Positions 1-8,558 of a stretch of 50,627 nt of DNA are shown here, in pieces. The first letter of the stretch is position 1. Each line of letters begins with the position of its first letter. A program made the translations under genes and the position numbers. The notes under the pieces were generated by a model. That model had not been told where the DNA came from. It was given only the letters and a program-made list of their open reading frames with translations, and ran no database searches. Origin of the DNA: Bacillota bacterium (GTDB lineage Bacteria; Bacillota; Bacilli; Paenibacillales; Paenibacillaceae); assembly GCA_023386495.1 (NCBI GenBank), contig JAEWJS010000079.1, positions 1 to 50,627 of the forward strand, written 5' to 3'.

Positions 1-673
1 GCACCGGCTCTTCGCGAATGTCATAGCCGACGACGAGCCGTTCATACTCGGGGCCCGACTCCGGGATCGGCTCGGCGGCGGCGCTGGCCATAATCGCCTG
101 CACGACCTCGCGCTCATCCTGCTCGCGCTTCTGCGTGAATTGCTCGTACGCCTCTTGGCTGGAAGAGCCGACGACGAGCTTCACCTTGCAAGATCGCTTG
201 AACTGCTGCTCGAAGAATCGTGCCGCCGCCTCGTCGATCTTCTTCTTGCGAGCCAGCTCCAGCCCCATCTCATCGAGCAGCGTGACGGTTAAGAGCTCGC
301 CTTCCGCTTCGATATGGGCTTTGCCCAGCCAGCCGTTGACCGACACCATCTCGCGCGTCGCCCAGTCGATGAAGTGCTGCCAATAAGCGAGCAGCACCTC
401 CGCCGTCGAGATCTCGGGCTCATAGTCGATAACGAACGAGATGTCCGCAATATGCCCCAGCTGCGAACGGACGCGCTCGCAGAACAGTTGGTATGCCTTA
501 TAAGGAAGCAAGGACGTCTTGCGAATGCAAAACGTCCATTCCTTATTATTCGATTTCACGGCCACATGATCGATATATCCGTCAGAAAAATACGTTTCGA
601 TAAAAGCCCCATCCAGCTTCGCCTGCTCGAGGAGCAGTTCGAATCTTCGGCGCTTCTCCCCATGTTGGCTCAA
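1..673 (-). CDS. polC: DNA polymerase III alpha subunit PolC, N-terminal part (gene runs off the window)
   Basis: This is the first 224 codons of the Gram-positive replicative polymerase PolC, which has its own 3'-5' exonuclease. The visible part starts MSQHGEKRRRFELLLEQ and corresponds to the N-terminal region ahead of the OB-fold, PHP and exonuclease domains, which lie beyond base 1. There is no ATG at the right place. I chose the TTG at 673-671 because GGGAGGGG ends seven bases upstream and the protein then aligns with the N-terminus of Bacillus PolC; a second TTG at 676-674 is too close to that site. The gene starts 30 bases after proS ends, as in B. subtilis (rseP-proS-polC). Identity is recalled from family sequence and gene order; the catalytic domains cannot be seen. 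Confidence 0.93.
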   Translation of the reverse strand, partial: MSQHGEKRRRFELLLEQAKLDGAFIETYFSDGYIDHVAVKSNNKEWTFCIRKTSLLPYKAYQLFCERVRSQLGHIADISFVIDYEPEISTAEVLLAYWQHFIDWATREMVSVNGWLGKAHIEAEGELLTVTLLDEMGLELARKKKIDEAAARFFEQQFKRSCKVKLVVGSSSQEAYEQFTQKREQDEREVVQAIMASAAAEPIPESGPEYERLVVGYDIREEPV

Positions 674-703
674 CAAATTCCCCTCCCAGAAGAAACGATA
701 GCT

Positions 704-2152
704 TTAATAAGCCCTTGCGAAGACGACGGTGTGAGCGGCTGGATCGCCGCAGACGAGGCAGGTCGGCTGCTTCGTCGTCGGTTCGAACGGGATGTTGCGG
801 CTCGTCGCGCCCGTCTCTTCCTTCACTTGACGCTCGCAAGCTTCCGATCCGCACCAGCCTGCCTCCACGAAGCCGCGCTTCTGCTCCATGAACGCTTTCA
901 TCTCGTCAAGCGTGCCGAGCACGCGGAAATTCTCTTCGCGGAATGACTTGGCGCGCTCGAACATCTCGTCATGGATCTGATCCAGCATGCGTTGAACCTC
1001 TTCCGCCAGATTGTCCTGCGGCACGATGCGCTTCTCGCCGCTGATCCGCGAGACGAGCACGACTACGCCGTTCTCCATGTCGCGCGGTCCCAGTTCAAGA
1101 CGCAGCGGCACGCCGCGCATCTCGTACTCGTTGAACTTCCAACCCGGGCTCATGTCCGCGCGGTCGTCCACGCGCACGCGTATGCCGGCTGCCTTCAGCT
1201 CGCGGTAGAGCTCGTCCACTCTGCCGACGACCTGCTCCCGCGTCTTCGGCGGTCCGATCGGAATCATCATAACCTGAGTCGACGCAACCTTCGGCGGCAG
1301 CGCCAGTCCGCGATCGTCGCCATGCACCATGATCAATGCGCCGATCAGCCGCGTGCTGACCCCCCATGAAGTCGTGTGCGCGTACTGCAGCTCATTATTG
1401 CGATCCGAGAATTGGATGTCGAACGCTACGGCGAAGTTCGTGCCGAGGTAATGCGACGTGCCTGCTTGCACGGCTCGTCCATCCTTCATCATCGCTTCGA
1501 TCGAGAACGTGTCGACGGCGCCGGCGAATTTCTCCGAGGGCGTCTTCTGCCCGACGACGACCGGGATCGCCAGATAGTTCTCCACGAAGTCGCGGTAAAT
1601 CTCAAGCATCCGCATCGTCTCTTCGCGGGCTTCCGCTTCGTTCTCGTGCGCCGTGTGGCCTTCCTGCCACAGGAATTCGCTCGTGCGGAGGAAAGGCAAC
1701 GTGCGCTTCTCCCAACGGACGACGTTCGCCCATTGGTTAATGAGCAGCGGCAGATCGCGATACGATTGGATCCACTTCGCGTACATGTGCCCGAACATCG
1801 TCTCCGATGTCGGACGAATCGCGAGACGCTCCTCCAGCTTCTCCCCGGCAGCTTCCGTCACCCAAGGCAGCTCGGGATTGAAGCCCTCCACATGCTCTTT
1901 CTCCTTCTGGAAGAAGCTCTCCGGAATGAACAGCGGGAAGTAGGCGTTGCGATGACCCGTCTCCTTGAAGCGGCGATCAAGCTCGCGCTGGATGTTCTCC
2001 CACAGCTCGTAGCCTTCCGGGCGGAATACGATGCACCCGCGCACCGGCGAGTAATCCATCAGCTCCGCCTTCTTGATTACATCGATATACCATCTCGAGA
2101 AATCTTCGCCCTGCGGCGTAATTTCGGTTACGAATCCTTTATCCTTCGACAT
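704..2152 (-). CDS. proS: Prolyl-tRNA synthetase, archaeal/eukaryotic-like (type 3) form
   Basis: Class II aminoacyl-tRNA synthetase that charges tRNA-Pro with proline in the cytoplasm. At 482 aa it is the short form without the editing insertion of the usual bacterial enzyme (about 565 aa). Visible features: RPTSETMF (about residues 113-120) and RTSEFLWQEGHTAH (about 154-167) of the catalytic core, GDDRGLALPP of motif 3, and a C-terminal zinc-binding region with two cysteine pairs (CGSEAC and CLVC). The chain ends in tyrosine; in this type the terminal Tyr carboxylate is known to reach the active site. The ATG at 2152 follows GGGAGG at good spacing. The gene sits between rseP and polC, where B. 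subtilis carries the bacterial-type proS, so it looks like a replacement in place. Confidence 0.96.
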   Translation of the reverse strand: MSKDKGFVTEITPQGEDFSRWYIDVIKKAELMDYSPVRGCIVFRPEGYELWENIQRELDRRFKETGHRNAYFPLFIPESFFQKEKEHVEGFNPELPWVTEAAGEKLEERLAIRPTSETMFGHMYAKWIQSYRDLPLLINQWANVVRWEKRTLPFLRTSEFLWQEGHTAHENEAEAREETMRMLEIYRDFVENYLAIPVVVGQKTPSEKFAGAVDTFSIEAMMKDGRAVQAGTSHYLGTNFAVAFDIQFSDRNNELQYAHTTSWGVSTRLIGALIMVHGDDRGLALPPKVASTQVMMIPIGPPKTREQVVGRVDELYRELKAAGIRVRVDDRADMSPGWKFNEYEMRGVPLRLELGPRDMENGVVVLVSRISGEKRIVPQDNLAEEVQRMLDQIHDEMFERAKSFREENFRVLGTLDEMKAFMEQKRGFVEAGWCGSEACERQVKEETGATSRNIPFEPTTKQPTCLVCGDPAAHTVVFARAY

Positions 2153-2183
2153 AAGCGCCTCCCACAGCGGATGACCCCGGCTT

Positions 2184-3464
2184 CTACCCTTGGATCAAAT
2201 TCAGAATATCGTTGTATGTCACGGCCAGCATAAGCAGCATCAACATCGCGAAACCGATGAAATGCACCATGCTCTCCCGGTTCGGGTCGATCGGCTTGCC
2301 CCTCAGTCCCTCTATTCCGAGGAAGATCAAGCGGCTGCCGTCGAGTGCCGGTATCGGCAATAGGTTGAAAATACCCAGATACAAGCTAAGTATCGCGGTC
2401 CAAGAGGTCAGCTGCTCGATGCCCTGTGCCGCAATCTGTCCGGTAACCTGCGCCGTCTTCACGGGGCCGCCGAGATCGTCGAGCTTGAACTGGCCGAGAA
2501 TCAGCTTCTTGAAGCCTTCGAAAATATTGATCGTCATGTTCTTCATGGCGTTCGCCCCGAATTCGACCGTCTCCAGGACGCCGGGGGTTCGCGTCGGCAC
2601 CGCTCCGTACTTGGCCGTTACGCCGACCTTGCCCGTGTTGCTGGCCGAATCGAGCTCAGGCGTAATGCTGATGTCCATCGGCTTGCCGTCGCGCACGATT
2701 ACCCAAGCCATCGGCTTGTTCGCGGATTCGCCGATCAATGCCAACATCTTATCGAAGTCAGCCCCAACCTCTACGCCGTTGATCGTCTGAATCTGATCGT
2801 TCGGCAGCAGTCCAGCCTTCTCGGCTGGCGTCCCTACGATTTCATTGATCAGCAACTTGTCCGGCGGATGCTCCGGTATCCCTACCATCTGAACAGACGA
2901 CATAAACAGCACGAATGCGAGCAAAAAATTCATCATCGGACCGGCAAATATCGCCATTGCCCGTTGCGGCACCGTCTTGCTGCCGAATTGGCGGTCAATC
3001 GGCGCGATCTGCGTCTCTCTGCCTCGCGCAATGACCAGCGCATCCCGCTGTACGCTATAGCGTTCGCTCTCGCCCTCGACGTTGAGCGTCAGCTTCAGGC
3101 TGCGTTCGAGATCGATCGTCTCGACGACGCCCCGGATGACCGAGGTGCGTTCGTCCAGCTTATCCAGATAGACGCGGCTCACGGCGCCGTCAACTAGCCT
3201 TACGCATATCGTCTGTCCTTGCTTGACCTCGACGATCTCGGGATCCTCGCCTGCCATGCGAACGAATCCGCCCGCAGGAATAAGCCGCAGCGTATACCGC
3301 GTCTCGCCGCGCTTGACCGAGAACAGCTTCGGACCGAAGCCGATTGCGAACTCACGCACGAGGATGCCTGCCCGTTTCGCGAAATAAAAGTGTCCCCATT
3401 CGTGAATCGATACGATCACGAAAAAGACGAGCACGGTCATGAGGACGACCTGTACCATTTCCAT
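2184..3464 (-). CDS. rseP: RIP metalloprotease RseP (site-2 protease family)
   Basis: Intramembrane zinc metalloprotease of the S2P family (YluC/RasP in Bacillus), which cleaves anti-sigma factors and other membrane substrates within the bilayer. The zinc motif HEWGH is at residues 21-25 in the first membrane segment, and the third ligand lies in LDG at about 374-376 (NLLPIPALDG). A PDZ-like domain lies between them (about 200-290), and further membrane segments are at about 170-195, 350-370 and 400-415. At 426 aa it is of normal family length. The ATG at 3464 follows AGGAGG; a second Met at residue 3 is possible. It lies between dxr and proS as in B. subtilis, with a gap of about 100 bases to dxr in which I see no convincing promoter. 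Confidence 0.95.
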   Translation of the reverse strand: MEMVQVVLMTVLVFFVIVSIHEWGHFYFAKRAGILVREFAIGFGPKLFSVKRGETRYTLRLIPAGGFVRMAGEDPEIVEVKQGQTICVRLVDGAVSRVYLDKLDERTSVIRGVVETIDLERSLKLTLNVEGESERYSVQRDALVIARGRETQIAPIDRQFGSKTVPQRAMAIFAGPMMNFLLAFVLFMSSVQMVGIPEHPPDKLLINEIVGTPAEKAGLLPNDQIQTINGVEVGADFDKMLALIGESANKPMAWVIVRDGKPMDISITPELDSASNTGKVGVTAKYGAVPTRTPGVLETVEFGANAMKNMTINIFEGFKKLILGQFKLDDLGGPVKTAQVTGQIAAQGIEQLTSWTAILSLYLGIFNLLPIPALDGSRLIFLGIEGLRGKPIDPNRESMVHFIGFAMLMLLMLAVTYNDILNLIQG

Positions 3465-3565
3465 AGAAGCAGCCTCCTGTTCGTAAGCCTGTACCTTTGT
3501 GCACCTACATTAACACTATTCTCACACCATTAACAAGAGAACAGTCAATGCGCGTTCATGATGCC

Positions 3566-4705
3566 TTATAGCACAGCAGCATGTTCACGGGTGCGCCTGT
3601 CGGCAGCGATGATGGATTCAACGTCGGTTAGGGGCTCTGCTTCGTGGCGATCGAGCAAGGTGCCGATCAAGCGTTCGATATCCAGGAACGTGATCTCTCC
3701 GCGCAGGAACCGTGCGACCGCTACCTCGTTCGCCGCATTGAATACGACCGGTGCGGAGCCGCCGGCACGCCCTGCCTCATACGCCATGCGCAGGCAAGGA
3801 TAGCGGTCGAAGTCCATCGCGCGAAAATGAAGCGCGCCCAGCTTCGCAAGATCGAGCGGCTCTGCCGGCGACGGCGCCCGATCCGGGTAAGTCAGCGCGT
3901 ATTGAATCGGCACGCGCATATCGGGCAGACCGAGCTGCGCGATGATGCTGTGGTCGACATATTCGACGTAAGAGTGAATGATGCTCTCCGGGTGAAGCAG
4001 CACATCGATCCGGTCATACGACAGCCCAAACAAGTGATGGGCCTCGATAACTTCCAGCCCCTTGTTCACCATCGTGGCAGAATCGATCGTGATCTTAGCC
4101 CCCATTGACCAATTCGGGTGGCTGAGCGCTTGCTGAACGGTCACGCCTTCCAGCTCGGAACGCGCGCGGTCGCGGAACGAACCGCCGGAAGCGGTTAGCA
4201 CGATCCGCTTCACGCGGTCGATCCGTTCCCCGTTCAGGCATTGGAAGATCGCCGAATGCTCGCTGTCGACCGGCAGGATCGCAACGCCCTTCCGCGCGGC
4301 CGCCTCCATCACGATCGTGCCAGCCGTAACGAGCGTCTCCTTATTCGCCAATCCGATCGCGGCGCCGGCTTCGATGGCCGCCAGCGTCGACCGTATGCCT
4401 TGACTCCCTACGAGCGCGGTCACGACGCAATCCGCATCCGAACCGGCTGCGATTTCGATCAAGCCTTCTTCGCCGTACGAGACTTGTACCGACTGCGGCA
4501 GCAGCGCCGCCGCCTGATCCGCGGCTTCCTTCGTCGCCAGGCTAACCCGTTTCGGACGAAATTGTTCGACCTGCTTCACGAGCAGCTCGACATTGGACCC
4601 GGCAGCTAGGCCGGTTACTTCATATTGCTCCGGTGCACCGGCAATCACGTCTAGCGTCTGCGTACCGATCGAGCCCGTCGAGCCGAGTATCGCTATTTTT
4701 TTCAC
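3566..4705 (-). CDS. dxr: 1-deoxy-D-xylulose 5-phosphate reductoisomerase
   Basis: Second enzyme of the methylerythritol phosphate pathway: it converts deoxyxylulose phosphate to methylerythritol phosphate with NADPH, feeding isoprenoid synthesis. The N-terminal Rossmann fold has GSTGSIG (residues 8-14). The metal-binding region PVDSEHSAIFQ and the LHPESIIHSYVEY segment are intact. The open frame extends upstream to an ATG at 4720, but that codon abuts the GGAGG itself; the GTG at 4705-4703 lies seven bases after GGAGG and gives the usual start MKKIAILGSTG, so I use it (379 aa). UppS, which makes undecaprenyl diphosphate from the same pathway, and CdsA are encoded just upstream in the same order as in B. 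subtilis. Confidence 0.96.
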   Translation of the reverse strand: MKKIAILGSTGSIGTQTLDVIAGAPEQYEVTGLAAGSNVELLVKQVEQFRPKRVSLATKEAADQAAALLPQSVQVSYGEEGLIEIAAGSDADCVVTALVGSQGIRSTLAAIEAGAAIGLANKETLVTAGTIVMEAAARKGVAILPVDSEHSAIFQCLNGERIDRVKRIVLTASGGSFRDRARSELEGVTVQQALSHPNWSMGAKITIDSATMVNKGLEVIEAHHLFGLSYDRIDVLLHPESIIHSYVEYVDHSIIAQLGLPDMRVPIQYALTYPDRAPSPAEPLDLAKLGALHFRAMDFDRYPCLRMAYEAGRAGGSAPVVFNAANEVAVARFLRGEITFLDIERLIGTLLDRHEAEPLTDVESIIAADRRTREHAAVL

Positions 4706-4750
4706 ACCGAGTCCTCCCATGGGTCATCACGCGCATTCGCTGATGCAGTA

Positions 4751-5542
4751 CTAGGGCAACAGTCCCGTCAAGGTCAACAGCGGAAAGACGATCAGCCAGC
4801 TGTCGCAGCGATCGAGTACTCCGCCGTGTCCCGGCAGCAGCGTACCGGAGTCCTTAACGCCGCGAAGCCGCTTGTAGGCAGACTGGATCAAATCTCCCAG
4901 CTGTCCTGCAACCGCGGCTAACAGTCCGATCATCAGCACCTTCTCGAGACTGATACGATCCGGTGCGGCCAGGTAGAAGCATACCCCTACAAGCAAGGCA
5001 ATGACGATCCCGCCGAATGCGCCTTCGATCGTCTTATTCGGACTGATTGCCGGCCACAGCTTCGTTCTGCCGATGGCTCGTCCAACAAAATAGGCGCCGA
5101 TATCGGACGCCCAGATGCAGAAGAATGCCAATGCCGTCAAGAATAAGCCGTGCGGCTCTATGCTGCGGACGACAATCATCTCCGAGAATCCATAACCGAT
5201 ATAGACAGCGCCAAGCAGCATAAGCGCCGCGCTGTCCAGCGTTACTTTGTTCTTGGTCAATACGGTGACGGCGAGCACAGCGAACATCGTACACCAAATG
5301 ACCGCAGATGCAGGCGGATCAGCCAATCCCGCTTCTTGCCAAGGAAAAGCGATTGCGAGCATGCCGATATATGCCGGCAGCACGATCGGCTCATAAGGAC
5401 GGAAGCCGTTCAAGCGGGCATATTCGTAGAATCCGATGATCGCTAAAGCAAGCACGATCCCGTTATAGAACCAACCGCCGATGATAGTCATTATGCCAAA
5501 TACAATTCCGGCCAGCACGCCGGTGACGATTCGTTGTCTCAA
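4751..5542 (-). CDS. cdsA: Phosphatidate cytidylyltransferase
   Basis: Integral membrane enzyme that makes CDP-diacylglycerol from phosphatidic acid and CTP, the branch point for anionic phospholipids and phosphatidylethanolamine. The 263-aa chain is very hydrophobic, with several membrane segments. It carries the family signatures SPNKTIEGAFGG and, near the C-terminus, GDLIQSAYKRLRGVKDSG followed by LPGHGGVLDRCDS. The start is a TTG (5542-5540) with GGAGAG nine bases upstream; no ATG lies nearby. It starts 21 bases after uppS and ends 45 bases before the dxr start, so it is probably cotranscribed with both. Confidence 0.95.
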   Translation of the reverse strand: MRQRIVTGVLAGIVFGIMTIIGGWFYNGIVLALAIIGFYEYARLNGFRPYEPIVLPAYIGMLAIAFPWQEAGLADPPASAVIWCTMFAVLAVTVLTKNKVTLDSAALMLLGAVYIGYGFSEMIVVRSIEPHGLFLTALAFFCIWASDIGAYFVGRAIGRTKLWPAISPNKTIEGAFGGIVIALLVGVCFYLAAPDRISLEKVLMIGLLAAVAGQLGDLIQSAYKRLRGVKDSGTLLPGHGGVLDRCDSWLIVFPLLTLTGLLP

Positions 5543-5563
5543 TGCCCGCCACTCTCCAATCGC

Positions 5564-6325
5564 CTATAATCCGCCGTACCTCCGTGCGCGGCGCTGATAT
5601 TCGCCAATCGCCTCGTAAAAATGCGCCTCGGTAAACTCCGGCCAGTAGACGTCCGTGAACCATAGCTCGCTGTATGCAAGCTGCCACATCATAAAGATGC
5701 TGATGCGAAGCTCTCCGCTCGTCCGGATCAACAGGTCGGGATCCGGCAGACCTGCGGATAACAGCCGCTGCTCATAGTCGGCATCCGTCAGCTTATCCGG
5801 GTCCACACTGCCGTCTCGCGACTCTGCGCACAGTTGTCGAACGGCATCCATCATTTCCTTGCGGCTTCCGTAATTGAGCGCGAAATTGAGCACGAGTCCG
5901 GTATTGTCGGCTGTCTTGCGAATCGCTTCTTCTACCGCATGCAGCGTGTAATCCGGCAGATTATCCCGATAGCCCATCATCCGGACTTGAACGTTGTTCG
6001 CGATCAATTCATCGAGTTCAAGGGCAAGGAACTCCTGCGGGAGCTTCATCAGGAACTCGACTTCGGCCTTCGGACGCTTCCAATTTTCCGTTGAAAAAGC
6101 GTATAGCGTTAAATAGCGAATCCCGAGGTCATTAGCCGCCATTGTGATCCGCTTTACCGTCTTCATGCCAGAGTGGTGGCCAGCCACGCGAGGCAGGCCT
6201 CTCATCTTCGCCCAGCGGCCGTTGCCGTCCATAATAATGGCGACGTGAACGGGCATATTGTCCGGAGACAGCTTCTCCGGCAGATGCGTTCCACGGCTTA
6301 GCCGGGCGCGTATTCGCTCAAACAT
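5564..6325 (-). CDS. uppS: Undecaprenyl diphosphate synthase (isoprenyl transferase)
   Basis: cis-prenyltransferase that extends farnesyl diphosphate with isopentenyl diphosphate to undecaprenyl diphosphate, the lipid carrier for peptidoglycan and teichoic acids. HVAIIMDGNGRWA (residues 27-39) holds the catalytic Asp33 and the phosphate-binding loop. YAFSTENWKRP and the C-terminal LLIRTSGELRIS segment are also intact. The open frame begins at a TTG (6340) that overlaps the Shine-Dalgarno. I use the ATG at 6325, seven bases after GGGAGG, giving 253 aa. The gap of about 145 bases upstream towards frr contains a small GC-rich hairpin. Confidence 0.96.
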   Translation of the reverse strand: MFERIRARLSRGTHLPEKLSPDNMPVHVAIIMDGNGRWAKMRGLPRVAGHHSGMKTVKRITMAANDLGIRYLTLYAFSTENWKRPKAEVEFLMKLPQEFLALELDELIANNVQVRMMGYRDNLPDYTLHAVEEAIRKTADNTGLVLNFALNYGSRKEMMDAVRQLCAESRDGSVDPDKLTDADYEQRLLSAGLPDPDLLIRTSGELRISIFMMWQLAYSELWFTDVYWPEFTEAHFYEAIGEYQRRARRYGGL

Positions 6326-6399
6326 GCGCGTTCCTCCCAAGAGGGGTTAAAGGATCCTGCGCCAACCTCCAGGGGCTGAGCAGGGTGCAATACAACAAA

Positions 6400-6418
6400 C
6401 CCCACCTTACCGGAGGGG
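6400..6418 (-). terminator. Possible weak terminator or attenuator between frr and uppS
   Basis: On the minus strand CCCCTCC pairs with GGTGGGG around a five-base loop, with one T-T mismatch, and is followed by TTTGTTGT. The stem is GC-rich but short and the T tract is interrupted, so this may reduce rather than end transcription between frr and uppS. The rest of the gap 6326-6469 shows nothing else that I recognise. Confidence 0.3.
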
Positions 6419-6469
6419 CGAGTAGCGGTGACTCATAAAGCCCGCGTGTCATAACGATGCATTACCTGC

Positions 6470-7024
6470 TTATACTTCCATGATCTCTTTTTCTTTGGCA
6501 GCGAGGATTTTGTCTACTTCCGCGATGAAGCGGTCGGTCGCCTTCTGGATGTCATCTTGATGGCGGCGCGATTCGTCCTCGGAGATGTCCGTCTTCTCGA
6601 GCTTCTTGATGTCGTCGTTCGCATCGCGGCGAATATTGCGAATCGCTACTTTCGCCTCTTCGCCGAATTTCTTCGTCGACTTTACAAGCTCGGCACGGCG
6701 TTCTTCCGTCAGCGGCGGAATGCCCAGACGAATGACCGAACCGTCATTCGACGGCGTAAGGCCGAGATCCGACTTCAGAATCGCCTTCTCGATGGCGCCC
6801 AGCGACGATTTGTCCCAAGGCTGAATGATCAGCGTACGGCTATCGGGCGTATTGATGTTAGCAAGCTGGTTAACCGGCGTCATCGCGCCATAGTATTCCG
6901 CTTGAACCCGATCGAGAATCGCGGGCGTTGCGCGTCCTGCGCGAAGCGTCGACAAGTCGCGGCGCAGCGCGCCAAGCGCTTTGTCCATGCGCTCTTCAGC
7001 GTTCTTCTTGATCGCTTGTGGCAT
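6470..7024 (-). CDS. frr: Ribosome recycling factor
   Basis: Works with EF-G to split post-termination ribosomes so the subunits can be reused. At 184 aa it has the normal length. Typical features are the start MPQAIKKNAEERMDKAL, the LRAGRATPAILDRV helix, the YYGAMTPVNQLANI and RTLIIQPWDKSS strands, and a charged C-terminal helix. The ATG overlaps the pyrH stop codon by one base (TAATG), which suggests translational coupling. The order tsf-pyrH-frr-uppS-cdsA is conserved across Firmicutes. Confidence 0.97.
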   Translation of the reverse strand: MPQAIKKNAEERMDKALGALRRDLSTLRAGRATPAILDRVQAEYYGAMTPVNQLANINTPDSRTLIIQPWDKSSLGAIEKAILKSDLGLTPSNDGSVIRLGIPPLTEERRAELVKSTKKFGEEAKVAIRNIRRDANDDIKKLEKTDISEDESRRHQDDIQKATDRFIAEVDKILAAKEKEIMEV

Positions 7025-7752
7025 TATTCTACACTCCCTTTCACAATGGTACCGATCTTCTCGCCCATTACGACGCGCTTGATATTGCCGCTCTCGGTAA
7101 TGGAGAAGACGATTAACGGGATATTATTGTCCATGCAGAGCGAGGAAGCCGTCGAATCCATAACGCCCAGATTCTTGTTCAGCACGTCCAGGTAAGTAAG
7201 CTGCTCGTACTTCTCGGCTGTCGAATCCTTGAACGGATCGGCGGAGTATACGCCATCCACCTTGTTCTTCGCCATCAGGATAACCTCGGCCTCGATCTCC
7301 GCGGCACGCAGTGCAGCCGTCGTGTCCGTCGAGAAGAACGGATTGCCCGTGCCTGCTGCGAAGATAACGACCCGGCCTTTCTCCAAGTGGCGGATCGCCC
7401 GTCTTCTAATATAAGGCTCCGCGATCTGCTGCATCGCGATCGATGTCTGGACGCGAGTCGGAACGTCGATCTGCTCCAATGCGTCCTGCAGCGCCAGCGA
7501 GTTCATGACGGTGGCCAGCATGCCCATATAATCGGCGGTCGCGCGGTCGATGCCCTTGGCAGAACCCGCAATCCCCCGCCAAATGTTGCCGCCGCCGCAC
7601 ACGATCGCGACCTCAACGTTCTGTTCGACTACTTCTTTCACTTGTTCGGCGATCGATGAGATCATGCCTGCGTCGATGCCATATCCGTTCTGACCGGACA
7701 ACGACTCACCGCTTACTTTCAGTACGATTCGTTTATATACAGGACGTTCCAA
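7024..7752 (-). CDS. pyrH: UMP kinase (uridylate kinase)
   Basis: Phosphorylates UMP to UDP with ATP in pyrimidine nucleotide synthesis. It belongs to the amino-acid-kinase fold family, is hexameric, and in Gram-positive bacteria is regulated by GTP and UTP. YKRIVLKVSGESL at the N-terminus, VCGGGNIWRG in the middle and FAAGTGNPFFSTDTTA (about 135-150) are the expected nucleotide-binding segments. An ATG at 7767 is open, but the TTG at 7752-7750 lies eight bases after GGAGG and gives MERPVYKRIVLK, close to the Bacillus N-terminus. I prefer it (242 aa). Confidence 0.95.
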   Translation of the reverse strand: MERPVYKRIVLKVSGESLSGQNGYGIDAGMISSIAEQVKEVVEQNVEVAIVCGGGNIWRGIAGSAKGIDRATADYMGMLATVMNSLALQDALEQIDVPTRVQTSIAMQQIAEPYIRRRAIRHLEKGRVVIFAAGTGNPFFSTDTTAALRAAEIEAEVILMAKNKVDGVYSADPFKDSTAEKYEQLTYLDVLNKNLGVMDSTASSLCMDNNIPLIVFSITESGNIKRVVMGEKIGTIVKGSVE

Positions 7753-7809
7753 TCCGATTACCTCCATCTTGCTCCACGCGCTAGCGGCGCGGTTTCTATG
7801 TAATAACGA

Positions 7810-7838
7810 ACGGCGGAGCGGAAGTACCGCCCCGCCGT
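7810..7838 (-). promoter_or_regulatory. 12-bp hairpin between tsf and pyrH
   Basis: Inverted repeat: on the minus strand ACGGCGGGGCGG pairs with CCGCTCCGCCGT (11 Watson-Crick pairs and one G-U) around the loop TACTT. Only a weak, broken T run follows (TCGTTATTACAT). It lies between the tsf stop (7881) and the pyrH start (7752). It could be a partial terminator that lowers expression of the pyrimidine, recycling and lipid genes relative to EF-Ts, or an mRNA-stabilising 3' end for tsf. Confidence 0.6.
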
Positions 7839-7880
7839 CTACGCCTGGACTTATTAAAGGATATGCGCTGCGTTTTGGGT

Positions 7881-8531
7881 TTACTTTTTGACTTGTGCCA
7901 TTACTTCTTCAACGAAGTTATCCACTTTCTTCTCGAGGCCTTCGCCGAGCTCATAGCGAACGAAACGGCGAATGCTGATGTTCTCGCCGATCGTGCTGAT
8001 CTTCTCGTTCAGCAGCTGCGAGATCGTCTTGTCTGGGTCTTTCACGAACGATTGCTCCATCAGGCAATACTCTTCGTAGTACTTGCCGATGCGGCCTTCA
8101 ACCATCTTCTCGACGATTTTCTCAGGCTTGCCTTCGTTCAGCGCTTGTGCCTTCAGAATTTCCTTTTCCTTCTCCAGGTCTTCTTGCGGCACTTCTTCGC
8201 GACGCACGTATTTCGGGCTCGCTGCAGCGATTTGCATCGCAATGTCACGCGCGAACTCACGGAATTGATCCGTCTTGCCTACGAAGTCCGTCTCGCAGTT
8301 GATCTCGACAAGTACGCCGATCCGGCCGCCAGCGTGGATGTAGGATTCTACGGTACCTTCGGTTGCCGCACGGCCTGCTTTGTTCGCTGCCGCGGACAAG
8401 CCCTTCTCGCGAAGAACTTCCGCTGCGCGCGTCAGATCGCCGTTCGCTTCCTCCAGTGCTTTTTTGCAATCGAGCATGCCTGCTCCCGTTCTTTCACGCA
8501 ATTCTTTTACTGCTGCTGCATTAACCGCCAT
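7881..8531 (-). CDS. tsf: Elongation factor Ts, short form
   Basis: Guanine nucleotide exchange factor that regenerates EF-Tu-GTP. The N-terminal UBA-like domain (about residues 1-55) carries VKELRERTGAGMLDCKKAL. The core follows with VLVEINCETDFVGKT, whose TDFV is the Asp-Phe pair that disturbs the EF-Tu magnesium site. At 216 aa it is shorter than the B. subtilis protein (about 290 aa): the second half of the core is reduced. This is usual in Paenibacillaceae as I recall. The ATG follows GGAGGGTATAACG. The upstream gap to rpsB holds an rpsB terminator and a palindromic repeat, so how tsf is transcribed is not obvious. Confidence 0.96.
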   Translation of the reverse strand: MAVNAAAVKELRERTGAGMLDCKKALEEANGDLTRAAEVLREKGLSAAANKAGRAATEGTVESYIHAGGRIGVLVEINCETDFVGKTDQFREFARDIAMQIAAASPKYVRREEVPQEDLEKEKEILKAQALNEGKPEKIVEKMVEGRIGKYYEEYCLMEQSFVKDPDKTISQLLNEKISTIGENISIRRFVRYELGEGLEKKVDNFVEEVMAQVKK

Positions 8532-8558
8532 CGTTATACCCTCCTGATTTTTCTAGAG

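Noticed and set aside
3465..3565. Promoter between dxr and rseP (TTGACT)
   Set aside because: TTGACT is present on the minus strand, but no acceptable -10 hexamer follows at 16-18 bases.
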